Assembly: GCA_947626185.1 (NCBI GenBank)
Contig: CANQRD010000002.1
Location: 1 to 64,000 of the forward strand
Source: an uncultured Flavobacterium sp.
GTDB lineage: Bacteria; Bacteroidota; Bacteroidia; Flavobacteriales; Flavobacteriaceae
Direction: 5' to 3'
DNA: 64,000 nt
The notes under the pieces were generated by a model. It saw only the letters and a program-made list of their open reading frames with translations. It did not search any database and had not been told where the DNA came from. This document shows, piece by piece, positions 54,205 to 64,000 of the stretch. The first letter of the stretch is position 1, and each line of letters begins with the position of its first letter. The translations under genes and the position numbers were made by a program.

Positions 54205-56427
54205 ATGAATACTATTTGGGCATTTATGAAAAGAAATTATAAGGTTATTATTATTCTTATTGCTGTTTCGGCTGTATTATGGGGCTTTATGCCGAAAAAA
54301 GAGAAAGAAACGCCTGAAAAAGATCAATTTCTACTAGAATTGATTACCTATTTATTGGAAAAATCACACTATGATCCTGCTAAATTAGACGATAATTTCT
54401 CTAAAAAAGTATACGCAGAATATATTAAGGCACTTGATCCGATGAAACGATATTTTTTACAATCGGACTTAGATGAATTTGCTGTTTACGAACTTTTAAT
54501 TGATGATATGATTCAATTGAAAGATTTATCATTCTTTGATCTTACTTACAACAGAATTACTCAACGTATGGACGAGGCAAAAGGCATCTATAAAGAGGTG
54601 CTTGAAAAGCCTTTTGATTTTACTAAAGATGAAACTTTTAATGCAGAATACGACAGTATTCCGTATGCAAAAGACAAAGCAGAATTAATTGATCGTTGGA
54701 GAAAGCAATTAAAATTAAACACCCTTGCAACCGTAACTGATAACTTAAAAATACAGGAAGGAAAAGAGGTAGAAATTGACGAGTTTGACGAAATGGACAA
54801 TCCAATTCAAAACACGAAAAAAGAAAAGAAAACAGATAAACCAAAAGAAAAGAAAACTTTTGAACAACTTGAAATAGAAGCCAGAGAAAGTACCAAAAAA
54901 TCTTTGGATGAGTTTTTTGACGTGATTGGCGATCTTGAACGAAAAGACTGGTTCTCCATTTACTTAAATTCTATTATTGAAAGATTCGATCCGCATTCAT
55001 TTTACTTTGCACCAGAAAACAAAGAAAAGTTTGATGCCAGTATGAGCGGAAGCATTGAAGGGATTGGTGCAGTATTGAGAAAGAAAACAGAAGGTGTTGA
55101 AATTAACGAACTTGTTCCAGGTGGTCCTGCTTGGAGAGGAAAAGAGATAGAAGTTGGAGACATTATTATTAAAGTTGCACAAAGCCAAGACGAAGAACCT
55201 GTTGACGTTGTTGGTGTTCGCCTAGATAATGTGGTAAAACTGATCAAAGGAAAAAAGGGAACTACTGTATATTTAACTATAAAAAGTATTGATGGAACAA
55301 TAAAAACAGTTCCCATTACCCGCGAAGTAATTGAATTTGAAGAAACGTTTGCAAAATCGACTATTATTGAAGAAGGAGATAAAAAATATGGATTAATTCA
55401 CTTGCCAAAATTTTACATCAACTTTGAAAACAAAGACAACCGAAATGCATTTACAGATGTACAAAAGGAAATTATTGAGCTTAAAAAACAAAATGTTGAT
55501 GGTATTATTATGGACCTAAGAAATAACGGGGGAGGATCATTGCAAACTGTTGTTGACATGGTTGGTTTGTTTTCGAAAGAAGGACCAGTTGTTCAGGTAA
55601 AATCATCTCGCGGAAAACAACAAATTCTCGATGACAAAGGCACCCAAATTGTTTGGGACGGTCCGTTAGTTGTTCTAGTAAATAACTTCTCTGCATCTGC
55701 TTCAGAAATTTTTGCAGCTGCTATTCAAGATTATAAGAGAGGCTTAATTATTGGTAGTAAACATACCTATGGAAAAGGGACAGTACAAAATGTGATTGAT
55801 TTAAATGAATTGCTAAAAACGCAACCTTTTGGAGATCTTGGTGCTTTAAAAGTAACACTACAAAAGTTTTATAGAATTAATGGTGGATCTACACAAAGAG
55901 AAGGTGTGTTGAGCGATATTGTTTTACCAGATAGATATTCATATATAGATATGGGTGAAAGAGACATCGAAAATGCTATGCCATGGGATAAGATTGAACG
56001 TGCCAATTATACCCCTTATGCTAATAATTTTACGTCAGTAATCAATGCGAGTAGAAAGCGTATAAGTGAAAACGACCAGTTTAAGCTAATTGATGAAAGT
56101 GCTCAATGGGTTAATAAAAGAAAAGACGAAAAAACTTTTTCTTTAAACTTAGAAAAGTATCAAGAAAAACAAAAAGAAATTGACGAGAAAGCAAAAAAAT
56201 TCAAAGCTATTTCTAAATACAATAATCACTTAAAGTTTTCATCTTTACCATCGGAGTTAGAAAAAATTGAAACAGATACTATCTTAAAACAAAAAAGAGA
56301 TAGATGGCATGAAATTTTGGAAAGCGACGTATATATTGAAGAAGGTGTTAAGATATTAAAAGACATCAAAAACAATACAAATGGAGTATCAAACAAATCC
56401 ATTAAGTCATTAAAATCAGCTTATTAG
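54205..56427 (+). CDS. prc: Carboxy-terminal processing peptidase (tail-specific protease, S41)
   Basis: PDZ domain (GIGAVLRKKTEGVEINELVPGGPAW), S41 LRNNGGGSLQTVVDM, NNFSASASEIFAAAIQDYKRGLIIGSKHTYGKGTVQ. Confidence 0.95.
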   Translation: MNTIWAFMKRNYKVIIILIAVSAVLWGFMPKKEKETPEKDQFLLELITYLLEKSHYDPAKLDDNFSKKVYAEYIKALDPMKRYFLQSDLDEFAVYELLIDDMIQLKDLSFFDLTYNRITQRMDEAKGIYKEVLEKPFDFTKDETFNAEYDSIPYAKDKAELIDRWRKQLKLNTLATVTDNLKIQEGKEVEIDEFDEMDNPIQNTKKEKKTDKPKEKKTFEQLEIEARESTKKSLDEFFDVIGDLERKDWFSIYLNSIIERFDPHSFYFAPENKEKFDASMSGSIEGIGAVLRKKTEGVEINELVPGGPAWRGKEIEVGDIIIKVAQSQDEEPVDVVGVRLDNVVKLIKGKKGTTVYLTIKSIDGTIKTVPITREVIEFEETFAKSTIIEEGDKKYGLIHLPKFYINFENKDNRNAFTDVQKEIIELKKQNVDGIIMDLRNNGGGSLQTVVDMVGLFSKEGPVVQVKSSRGKQQILDDKGTQIVWDGPLVVLVNNFSASASEIFAAAIQDYKRGLIIGSKHTYGKGTVQNVIDLNELLKTQPFGDLGALKVTLQKFYRINGGSTQREGVLSDIVLPDRYSYIDMGERDIENAMPWDKIERANYTPYANNFTSVINASRKRISENDQFKLIDESAQWVNKRKDEKTFSLNLEKYQEKQKEIDEKAKKFKAISKYNNHLKFSSLPSELEKIETDTILKQKRDRWHEILESDVYIEEGVKILKDIKNNTNGVSNKSIKSLKSAY

Positions 56428-56437
56428 TTTATCATAA

Positions 56438-57523
56438 ATGACAATAAAAAATAATAGTAACACAAGTATTGCGCTCCGAAAATTTAAAAAAGATTTTCGG
56501 GGCGTTTTGTGTTTTTGGATTATCATTTTCTTCATTCTTCTAAGTGCACTTGCCTACTTTATTGTTCCTGATAAAACTATGAATGCAAATGCTGGCGAAC
56601 TTTCAGTCCGTTCGAAACAACCAGGCTTTAGTGTTGATATGATTGTTTTACCGCAAATACAGCCCTTTAATTGGAAAGAGCTTTTTTTAGGAAGAGAAGT
56701 AATTCCAACTCAAATTCCAGTCAATAACTATCGTATAGCAAACGACAGCTTATACTATACCCCTTATTCTGAGATAAAAACAGCTACTGAAGAAATTGGG
56801 TTATCGTTATCAGGCTATTCATCCGATGAAAGAAAAAAATTAGTACAACACAAAGTTTTTTTATTAGGAACTGATAATCAAGGAAGAGATTACTTAAGTC
56901 GATTAATAATCGGATCAAGAGTATCTATTGTTATTGGTTTTGTTGCCGTATCAGTATCTCTATTAATCGGAGTTATATTGGGTGCAGCTTCTGGATTTTA
57001 TGGTGGAAAGTTAGATGCATTTATTCTCTGGATCATCAATATTTTTTGGTCTATTCCTACACTTTTACTAGTTATCGCTATTACTTTAGCTCTTGGCAAA
57101 GGTTTTTGGCAAGTTTTTATTGCAGTTGGCTTAACAATGTGGGTTGAAGTAGCTAGAGTTGTAAGAGGTCAGGTAATAAGCTTAAAAGAACAACAATATA
57201 TTACAGCTGCAAAAGCTTTAGGTTATTCTGATTTTAGAATTATCGTTAAACATATATTACCCAATTGCACGGCACCATTAATTGTTATTTCTGCCGCTAA
57301 CTTTGCTTCTGCAATATTAATAGAAAGCGGATTAAGCTTTTTAGGAATAGGTACACAAGTACCCACACCAAGTTGGGGAGCAATGATTAAAGAAAATTAC
57401 AATTATATATTGGTCGGTAAAGCTTATTTAGCAATCTTACCAGGCTTTGCTATGTTTATATTAGTTATGTGTTTTACACAACTTGGCAACGCTATTAGAG
57501 ATGCTTTTGACGTTAAGTCATAA
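56438..57523 (+). CDS. ABC transporter permease (dipeptide/oligopeptide DppC/OppC type)
   Basis: LGTDNQGRDYLSRLIIGSRVSIVIGF; EAA-loop EQQYITAAKALGYSDFRIIVKHILPN. Confidence 0.93.
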   Translation: MTIKNNSNTSIALRKFKKDFRGVLCFWIIIFFILLSALAYFIVPDKTMNANAGELSVRSKQPGFSVDMIVLPQIQPFNWKELFLGREVIPTQIPVNNYRIANDSLYYTPYSEIKTATEEIGLSLSGYSSDERKKLVQHKVFLLGTDNQGRDYLSRLIIGSRVSIVIGFVAVSVSLLIGVILGAASGFYGGKLDAFILWIINIFWSIPTLLLVIAITLALGKGFWQVFIAVGLTMWVEVARVVRGQVISLKEQQYITAAKALGYSDFRIIVKHILPNCTAPLIVISAANFASAILIESGLSFLGIGTQVPTPSWGAMIKENYNYILVGKAYLAILPGFAMFILVMCFTQLGNAIRDAFDVKS

Positions 57524-57524
57524 T

Positions 57525-58430
57525 CTATTTGATTAATAAGGCTCGAATATCTGATTTAGAGCCATTAAAAATATTAAGATCAACTTTTCCATCAATTCCT
57601 TTAACCACACCTTTTTCTGTAAATTGCCAAAAGTGCCACTCAGGCTTAATTTCTTCTACAAAAAAGTTATAATTAGCAATCCAAATTACATGATCTGGAA
57701 ACCATTTTTCTAGATGATTGATGTAATAGTTTTCTCCAGAATATAAAATTGGTTTTACACCATAATGCTTTTCTACTGTATCTATCCAACGCTTCAATCC
57801 TAAACGCAAATCTTCCATCGATTGTCCTTTAGGTCGTTCTTCTATATCTAAAACAGGAGGAAAATCTCCTTCGCTAAGTTTTACTGTTTGAATAAAATTT
57901 TCAGCTTGCTTTAATGAATTTTCATCTGGTCGATAATAATGGTAAGCTCCACGCATAAAGTGATTTGCTCTAGCTTCTTTCCAGTTTAGTTTAAACGCTT
58001 TATCTTTTCCGTCAACTCCCATTGTTGCTCGAATAAATACAAATTCTAAAGCAGAATGATTTGCAACAGAATCTACAACTGACCAATCAATTACGCCTTG
58101 GTATTGCGACACGTCAAAACCTATTATTTTTTCGTTGTGCCTTTCTAAGACCTCAACAGTCCTAAAATCGAAAAATGATTTTTCGTCAGTACTTTTTCTA
58201 TCGGCACTAAAAAAGTATTTAAGTCCTTCTTGAAAAGTAATTCCAAACCAAATTCCAACAGCCAAAACTATCATAACCCCAATAGTCCACAACAAACGAA
58301 GCCACACAGAAGCAGACTTTTTATTTCGTTTTCTGTTTCTATTATTTGTTGGTTTTCTTTTTGTTGACGGTTTTTTATTCACTATTGCTATTGGTGAATT
58401 CTTTCCTGTTCCGGAATATTTGGTTGCCAT
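57525..58430 (-). CDS. Glycoside hydrolase family 25 (lysozyme-like), membrane anchored
   Basis: GFDVSQYQGVIDWSVV, FVFIRATMGVDGKD, GAYHYYRP, PVLDIEE; basic N-term plus one TM. Confidence 0.92.
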   Translation of the reverse strand: MATKYSGTGKNSPIAIVNKKPSTKRKPTNNRNRKRNKKSASVWLRLLWTIGVMIVLAVGIWFGITFQEGLKYFFSADRKSTDEKSFFDFRTVEVLERHNEKIIGFDVSQYQGVIDWSVVDSVANHSALEFVFIRATMGVDGKDKAFKLNWKEARANHFMRGAYHYYRPDENSLKQAENFIQTVKLSEGDFPPVLDIEERPKGQSMEDLRLGLKRWIDTVEKHYGVKPILYSGENYYINHLEKWFPDHVIWIANYNFFVEEIKPEWHFWQFTEKGVVKGIDGKVDLNIFNGSKSDIRALLIK

Positions 58431-58503
58431 TGTTTTAATTAAAAAAGCAAAAATACTATTTTAAATATTGGTATATATAATTCAACTAATTAATCAGTAA
58501 AAA

Positions 58504-59328
58504 TTATCTTTCTAACTTCACTACTGGAACAGGTAGATTAATATTATTTAATTTGAATTTCTTATCTATTTCAAAGCGAATAGAACTAGAAATTCTATCA
58601 TTATCAAAAACCTGATCGATAAAATAATACAGAATAAAACGAATAGATGATTCGCCAAATTCATCTAAAAGTACTATAGGTTTTGGATCTTTTAAAACAT
58701 CTGGGTGATTTTCAACACAACTCAATAATACTTCACGAACCAAATCGGTATCAGTTCCAATGTAAACACCAACATCAATTCTTGCACGGATAACAGGATC
58801 GCCGTGTGTCCAATTATTCAAAATATCATCTATCAATTTTCTATTGGGCATTACTATATCTTTTCTATTTCTTGTTTCTAAAATAGTACAGCGAAGATGA
58901 ATAGCCTTTACACGAGCTACCTTGCCTTCAATTTCAATAACATCTCCTACATTTAACGTCTTATCTAGTAGAATATAAATTCCAGCTATTAAATCGCGAA
59001 AAATATCCTGTAATGCAAAACCTAACCCTACAAACAACGCAGCTGAGGTAGTTAAAAACATAGTGATATTTATTCCAATCGCATTTAAAATAAAAAATAT
59101 TGTAATTAGATACACAAAGTAATTAACGAAGTTGAAAACACTTCTTAAACGCGCAGTGTTTTCAATAGAAGTACTTTTCGAAACTGCTTTTTTTAGCAAT
59201 CGAAGTATAAACTTTGTTATAAGTAGTGTTGATACAATAAAAATAATTGTACCCGTAGTAATACTCAATGTTTTACTAGTGTACAATTCATATTCGAAAA
59301 AATTAATAAGTATCGTTTTTAAATTCAA
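58504..59328 (-). CDS. Mechanosensitive ion channel (MscS family)
   Basis: Three TM segments, GLGFALQDIFRDLIAGIYILLDKTLNVGDVIEIEGKVARVKAIHLRCTIL. Confidence 0.94.
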   Translation of the reverse strand: MNLKTILINFFEYELYTSKTLSITTGTIIFIVSTLLITKFILRLLKKAVSKSTSIENTARLRSVFNFVNYFVYLITIFFILNAIGINITMFLTTSAALFVGLGFALQDIFRDLIAGIYILLDKTLNVGDVIEIEGKVARVKAIHLRCTILETRNRKDIVMPNRKLIDDILNNWTHGDPVIRARIDVGVYIGTDTDLVREVLLSCVENHPDVLKDPKPIVLLDEFGESSIRFILYYFIDQVFDNDRISSSIRFEIDKKFKLNNINLPVPVVKLER

Positions 59329-60242
59329 AATGATTGCTTTTCTAAATTAGTAATCTCATCTATAAAAATAGATTCTAATACTTTTTTGTTGGTAGAATAC
59401 TTGTATAAACTTCTATCTTTTAATATAGAACCTAATAATAAATCGTTTCTTTCCTTTTCTGATCTTCCTTCATTATTTAAACATAGAAGATTATATAACA
59501 AAGTTTCGTAATATTTATTTAGATAATAATCTTTATAACTCATTTCGCCTTCATTATCTAATATTTTTATATCAAAATCAGGAAAATAAAAATCGGTATA
59601 TTGATAATATACTCTTCCGTTAAATTTAGGAAATTTATCAATATTTTCTAATGCTTTTTGTGTGTTAGCAGGTCGATAATTATTGATGTAACCCCAAATC
59701 GTTTTACCACAATAATCCATACAACGCAAAAAGAAAATTCCTTTTTCTGTTTCGTCTTTTAGATTATAGTTTTTTAGTAAAAAATCTACTTTAGAAAAAT
59801 CAAAAGGTTGGTTTTTATTACCAACTGCAGTAAATAACATTCCGTAATAATTATCTACCAATTCATAGTTAGAAATAGATGTTGTCATTAAATTATCAAT
59901 CAAGCGATAATTATCAATTCTATTTTCTTCTCTCAAGTTCAAATTAATAGCCTTTACAATATAAAGCTGCTTTAGCGTTTGCTCATTAGGAAGAGTTAAA
60001 AAAGGAGTTGACAACAATTTATTTTTAGTTGTAATACATTGTAATATAAAACTGGTGGTTGTCTTTAAATTATTTGGCACGTTTACCTGAATATCTATAT
60101 AAATATCTCTGGTAGGTTCGTTGCGAAACATAAACTCCTTATATGCTTTTCCCAATTCAATTAATTTTTCTTGCTCAGAAGTCTGTCCAAAGCATAAAAT
60201 TGAACAGAAAAAAGTGAATGTTAATACTATTATTTTTTGCAT
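59325..60242 (-). CDS. Hypothetical secreted protein
   Basis: Signal peptide MQKIIVLTFTFFCSILCFGQ; 305 aa; ATG overlaps end region of MscS gene start. Confidence 0.75.
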   Translation of the reverse strand: MQKIIVLTFTFFCSILCFGQTSEQEKLIELGKAYKEFMFRNEPTRDIYIDIQVNVPNNLKTTTSFILQCITTKNKLLSTPFLTLPNEQTLKQLYIVKAINLNLREENRIDNYRLIDNLMTTSISNYELVDNYYGMLFTAVGNKNQPFDFSKVDFLLKNYNLKDETEKGIFFLRCMDYCGKTIWGYINNYRPANTQKALENIDKFPKFNGRVYYQYTDFYFPDFDIKILDNEGEMSYKDYYLNKYYETLLYNLLCLNNEGRSEKERNDLLLGSILKDRSLYKYSTNKKVLESIFIDEITNLEKQSF

Positions 60243-60441
60243 TTTTTTGGTATGATAATAAAGTTATTAGGGTAAAAATAACTTTTTTAATTAAAATAAA
60301 AAGATTAATCTATTCTAAAAGCGAATAATTCTTTCACTAAAAAAGAATTCAACTATTTATAGCAACAATAAGTTAAAACAATCCTCTAGTAACAATTGTA
60401 TAATAAAGGCTATCTTGGTAATTAATTCAATAATTTAAAAA

Positions 60442-60999
60442 ATGAAAACTATTCTTCTAAGCATCCTATTTTTATTTAGTTTCCTTCAAACAGATGCACA
60501 AACACAGAACAACTTTCCAAAAGAGTTTATTACCAATTTAGCTGAACATTGCGGAAAAGCTTATGCAGGAAAAATAACCTCTTTTCCAATACCATCGGAC
60601 TTTGCTAATAAAGAATTAATAATGTTTGTATCTTCTTGCGATAATAGAAAAGTGAAAATTTCTTTTTTTGTTGGCGATGATTTATCTCGTACATGGATTT
60701 ATACTTTAAAAGGAGACAGAATCGAATTAAAACACGATCATCGAAAACCAAATGGACAACCAGACGAAGTAACAATGTATGGCGGTACTTCTACAAACAC
60801 TGGTAATGCCAACGTACAATACTTTCCTGCCGACCAAGAAACTGCGCTTACTATTCCTGCAGCAGCTGCCAACATTTGGTGGGTAACTATTGACAATAAT
60901 ATCTATACTTACAACTTACAACGTGTTGGTTCAAAAAATAGTTTTACTGTAGAATTTGATATAACAAAACCTATTCAAACCAGCAAAAGAGCCTGGTAA
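60442..60999 (+). CDS. Hypothetical secreted protein
   Basis: Signal peptide MKTILLSILFLFSFLQTDAQ; 185-aa open frame. Confidence 0.75.
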   Translation: MKTILLSILFLFSFLQTDAQTQNNFPKEFITNLAEHCGKAYAGKITSFPIPSDFANKELIMFVSSCDNRKVKISFFVGDDLSRTWIYTLKGDRIELKHDHRKPNGQPDEVTMYGGTSTNTGNANVQYFPADQETALTIPAAAANIWWVTIDNNIYTYNLQRVGSKNSFTVEFDITKPIQTSKRAW

Positions 61000-61003
61000 A
61001 TAA

Positions 61004-61032
61004 AAAAAGCCTCTTTAAAAAAAGAGGCTTTA
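61004..61032. terminator. Bidirectional terminator between tRNA-Leu and hypothetical gene
   Basis: AAAAAGCCTCTTTAAAAAAAGAGGCTTTA. Confidence 0.8.
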
Positions 61033-61033
61033 G

Positions 61034-61115
61034 TGCGGGTGAAAGGACTCGAACCTTCACACCTTGCGGCACCAGATCCTAAGTCTGGCGTGTCTACCAA
61101 TTTCACCACACCCGC
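61034..61115 (-). tRNA. tRNA-Leu (anticodon UAG)
   Basis: GCGGGTGTGGTGAAATTGGTAGACACGCCAGACTTAGGATCTGGTGCCGCAAGGTGTGAAGGTTCGAGTCCTTTCACCCGCA; acceptor GCGGGTG/CACCCGC, anticodon loop CTTAGGA, TTCGAGTC T-loop, class II variable arm; CCA not encoded. Confidence 0.96.
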
Positions 61116-61252
61116 TAGTGGTTTAGAACATATGTAGTATTGTTCTTTTAAGACGTTGCAAATATACAACCTGTTTTTTAATCTGCAAGAAAAAAATAAT
61201 TTTTTTTTATTCTTATGTTTGTAAAAGATAATAACACTCTCTCTATTTTACT

Positions 61253-62641
61253 ATGAAAGATTCAAAACAATTTGTTCAAGAAAACAAGCAACGTCTTATA
61301 GATGAGCTTATTGAACTGTTAAAAAAACCTTCAATTAGCGCAGATAGCGCATATTCCCAAGATGTTTTTAATACAGCTGAAGCTGTGAAAAAAAGTTTAG
61401 AAGATGCAGGATGTGATCTTGTAGAACTATGCGAAACACCAGGATACCCTATTGTTTATGGTGAAAAAATCATCGATCCAGCATTACCAACGGTTTTAGT
61501 TTACGGACATTATGACGTACAACCAGCAGATCCCATCGAATTATGGACCTCTCCTCCATTTGAACCGGTAATCAAAACAACAGAAATTCATCCTGAAGGA
61601 GCAATTTTTGCACGTGGTGCTTGTGATGACAAAGGACAAATGTTCATGCATGTAAAAGCATTCGAATATATGGTAGCAAACAATTCTTTGCCTTGTAACG
61701 TAAAATTTATGATTGAAGGAGAAGAAGAAGTTGGTTCGGTAAGTTTAGGATGGTTTGTAAAAAGAAATCAAGAGAAATTGAAGAACGACGTTATTTTAAT
61801 TTCTGACACTGGAATGATTTCTAACGAGCAACCATCAATAACAACAGGATTAAGAGGTTTAAGCTATGTAGAAGTAGAAGTAACAGGTCCAAACAGAGAC
61901 TTACACTCAGGTTTATACGGTGGAGCAGTTGCAAACCCTATCAATGTGTTAACAAAAATGATTGCATCGTTACACGACGAAAACAATCATATTACAATAC
62001 CTGGTTTTTACGATAAAGTTCAAGAGCTTTCAAGGGAAGAAAGAGATGAAATGGCAAAACGTCCATTTTCATTAGATGCTTACAAAAAAGCACTAGATAT
62101 TGAAGATGTTTACGGAGAGGCTGGTTATACAACAAACGAAAGAAACTCTATTCGTCCTACATTAGATGTTAATGGTATTTGGGGTGGATATACAGGTGAA
62201 GGTGCAAAAACAGTTATTGCAAGCAAAGCTTTTGCAAAAATTTCTATGCGTTTAGTACCTAACCAAGACTGGGAAGAAATTACAGAATTATTCAAAAACC
62301 ATTTTGAAAGTATTGCTCCAAAAGGTGTTAAAGTAGAAGTAAAACCTCATCATGGTGGACAAGGATATGTAACTCCTATTGATTCTATCGGATACCAAGC
62401 AGCTTCAAAAGCATATACAGATACATTTGGTGTAACTCCAATTCCAGTTCGTTCGGGAGGAAGTATTCCAATTGTAGCATTATTTGAAGAAGAGTTAGGT
62501 TCAAAATCAATTATGATGGGATTCGGATTAGATTCTGATGCTATTCACTCACCAAACGAACATTTTGGTATTTTCAACTACTTGAAAGGAATCGAAACTA
62601 TTCCGCTATTCTACAAGTATTATACTGAGATGATGAAATAA
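61253..62641 (+). CDS. M20 family dipeptidase
   Basis: VLVYGHYDVQPADPIELW, GACDDKGQMFMHVKA, MIEGEEEVGS metal-binding motifs. Confidence 0.94.
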   Translation: MKDSKQFVQENKQRLIDELIELLKKPSISADSAYSQDVFNTAEAVKKSLEDAGCDLVELCETPGYPIVYGEKIIDPALPTVLVYGHYDVQPADPIELWTSPPFEPVIKTTEIHPEGAIFARGACDDKGQMFMHVKAFEYMVANNSLPCNVKFMIEGEEEVGSVSLGWFVKRNQEKLKNDVILISDTGMISNEQPSITTGLRGLSYVEVEVTGPNRDLHSGLYGGAVANPINVLTKMIASLHDENNHITIPGFYDKVQELSREERDEMAKRPFSLDAYKKALDIEDVYGEAGYTTNERNSIRPTLDVNGIWGGYTGEGAKTVIASKAFAKISMRLVPNQDWEEITELFKNHFESIAPKGVKVEVKPHHGGQGYVTPIDSIGYQAASKAYTDTFGVTPIPVRSGGSIPIVALFEEELGSKSIMMGFGLDSDAIHSPNEHFGIFNYLKGIETIPLFYKYYTEMMK

Positions 62642-62651
62642 TAACAATTTA

Positions 62652-62684
62652 GAGAGGTGTTTTTCAGCACCTCTTTTTATTTTT
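62652..62684 (+). terminator. Intrinsic terminator after M20 dipeptidase
   Basis: AGAGGTGtttttcAGCACCTCTTTTTATTTTT. Confidence 0.65.
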
Positions 62685-62733
62685 ACATCAGTAAATAACA
62701 TTTTTGCTAACCTCTGTTTTAATTAAGATCATT

Positions 62734-63507
62734 ATGGATATTATTATTTTATCGATAATAGCGTTTTTAATAGCTCTACTAACTTTCTTTTCAAGTTTTG
62801 GACTAAGTACATTACTTACTCCTTTCTTGATGATTTACTACCCTACAGAAGAAGCAATTATTTATACTGGCATCATTCATCTAGTTAATAATCTTTTTAA
62901 ATTATTATTAGTTGGTCGAAAAATAAATTACTCCATCTTTTTTCAATTTGGAATCACAGCCATTATCGCAGCTTTTTTAGGCTCGTGGCTTTTACTTCAA
63001 ATTCCCACTGATACACCTTTAGTTACTTATACGCTCTGGGGAAAAGAATGCCAGATAGAAGTATTAAAGCTTTTGATTGCTACTTTATTAATTAGTTTAG
63101 CATGTATAGAATTAAGTTCAAAATTTAAAAACATTTCTATTCCTAAAAGACTTATTCCTCTTGGTGGCTTTTTAAGTGGCTTTTTTGGTGGTTTAACAGG
63201 TAATCAAGGTGCGTTAAGAAGTGTTTTTCTCTTAAAAACAGATATGAACAAAATTACTTTTATTGCTACAACAACTGTGATTTCCACTTTAGTAGATTTT
63301 TCTCGTTTAAGTGTTTATAGCCTAAAATTTGATCGTCTTTCTTTTAGTCAAGATATTTTTTCTCTATTACCATTAATGCTAAGCGCTATTTTAGGTGCAT
63401 TTATTGGCAATAAATTATTAAAAAAAATAACTATGAAAACGATTGAAAATCTTGTAGCAATTATGCTAATTGGATTAGCTATTGGTCTAGCCATTGGAAT
63501 TGTGTAA
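62734..63507 (+). CDS. Sulfite exporter TauE/SafE family membrane protein
   Basis: Multiple TMs, GFLSGFFGGLTGNQGALRSVFLL motif typical of TauE/SafE; start set at 62734. Confidence 0.82.
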   Translation: MDIIILSIIAFLIALLTFFSSFGLSTLLTPFLMIYYPTEEAIIYTGIIHLVNNLFKLLLVGRKINYSIFFQFGITAIIAAFLGSWLLLQIPTDTPLVTYTLWGKECQIEVLKLLIATLLISLACIELSSKFKNISIPKRLIPLGGFLSGFFGGLTGNQGALRSVFLLKTDMNKITFIATTTVISTLVDFSRLSVYSLKFDRLSFSQDIFSLLPLMLSAILGAFIGNKLLKKITMKTIENLVAIMLIGLAIGLAIGIV

Positions 63508-63516
63508 TAATTTATG

Positions 63517-64000
63517 TTATTTTTTATTCTTTTCTTCTATCCATAATGCCATATATTTTGTGCTTTGCGCGCTATGATGTTTTAGAATTTCTCCCAAAAA
63601 GTTTTTTTGTCTAAAGCTCTTTAGCCCCTCTAGTCTTTTGATTAAGAGCATGTAAAATAAATTTGAATGCTTAGTGCTAGCAAATGCTTTATTTAGCAAT
63701 TGAATACCAGCTCTTTGTTTTTTTTTCCAATTTTTTTCATTTTCATATAGCTCTATTGCCCTGTTGATAAATTCACTCGTGTCATCTGTTATATAACCAG
63801 GCCATTCGTCATTTTTACTCATTGCTTCTGCCCCTACTTTTGTTGTAACAGAAGGCGTTCCTACTTGCATAGCATCTACAAACTTTCCTTTAATACCCGC
63901 ACCAAAAGGGATAGGAGCTAATAAAACTCTTGCTTTGCCAATAACTTCCAAAGCATCTTCTGCGCGTCCGTGTACTAGAAAACGTTCTTTTTCGTTATGC
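63517..64000 (-). CDS. Glycosyltransferase (group 1-like), partial, 5' end beyond window
   Basis: Frame stays open to window edge (HNEKERFLVHGRAEDALEVIGKARVLLAPIPFGAGIKGKFVDAMQVGTPSVTTKVGAEAM), GT4/GT-B C-terminal motif. Confidence 0.75.
   Translation of the reverse strand, partial: HNEKERFLVHGRAEDALEVIGKARVLLAPIPFGAGIKGKFVDAMQVGTPSVTTKVGAEAMSKNDEWPGYITDDTSEFINRAIELYENEKNWKKKQRAGIQLLNKAFASTKHSNLFYMLLIKRLEGLKSFRQKNFLGEILKHHSAQSTKYMALWIEEKNKK

Noticed and set aside
54588-55696. Multiple minus-strand ORFs inside prc
   Set aside because: Shadow ORFs opposite a conserved protease.
60975-61169. 64-aa minus-strand ORF (MYICNVLKEQYY...GVVKLVDTPDLGSGAARCEGSSPFTRTK)
   Set aside because: Spurious translation through the tRNA-Leu gene; this peptide pattern is a familiar artefact of tRNA-Leu.

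Overview
AT-rich chromosomal segment from a Flavobacteriaceae-type (Bacteroidota) genome. It is densely coded and mostly housekeeping. Contents: the gldK-gldL-gldM-gldN core of the type IX secretion/gliding machinery, topA, miaB, a sigma-54-type AAA+ regulator, lptE, secG, groES-groEL, rpe, lipB, lysS, a short primary sigma factor, pnp, rpsO, mevalonate-pathway genes, lpxB, surE, comEC, prc, a tRNA-Leu(UAG) and an M20 dipeptidase. No rRNA, CRISPR array, phage or IS element was recognised. Less routine parts: (i) a probable trimethylamine monooxygenase preceded by about 185 bp of consecutive hairpins; (ii) a Cys-rich secreted protein / TonB receptor / HMA-domain protein cassette that looks metal-related; (iii) a DPP-IV-like peptidase followed by four POT-family peptide transporters, two with large extra-membrane insertions, and a thioredoxin-like protein; (iv) a decayed-looking pocket at 35.3-36.6 kb, with an in-frame nonsense codon in one ORF and apparent frameshifts in a DUF6624-like lipoprotein gene, plus a frameshifted YqaE/Pmp3-like gene at 19.6 kb; (v) a pnp leader with a UUCG-capped hairpin and a CA/GT-rich tract; (vi) a terminator-like hairpin inside the start of an orphan ABC permease gene. 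I do not see a clearly undescribed multi-gene system. The best candidates for novelty are the structured region upstream of the monooxygenase and the architecture of the transporter cluster. All family calls come from reading motifs in the translations, with no database search.
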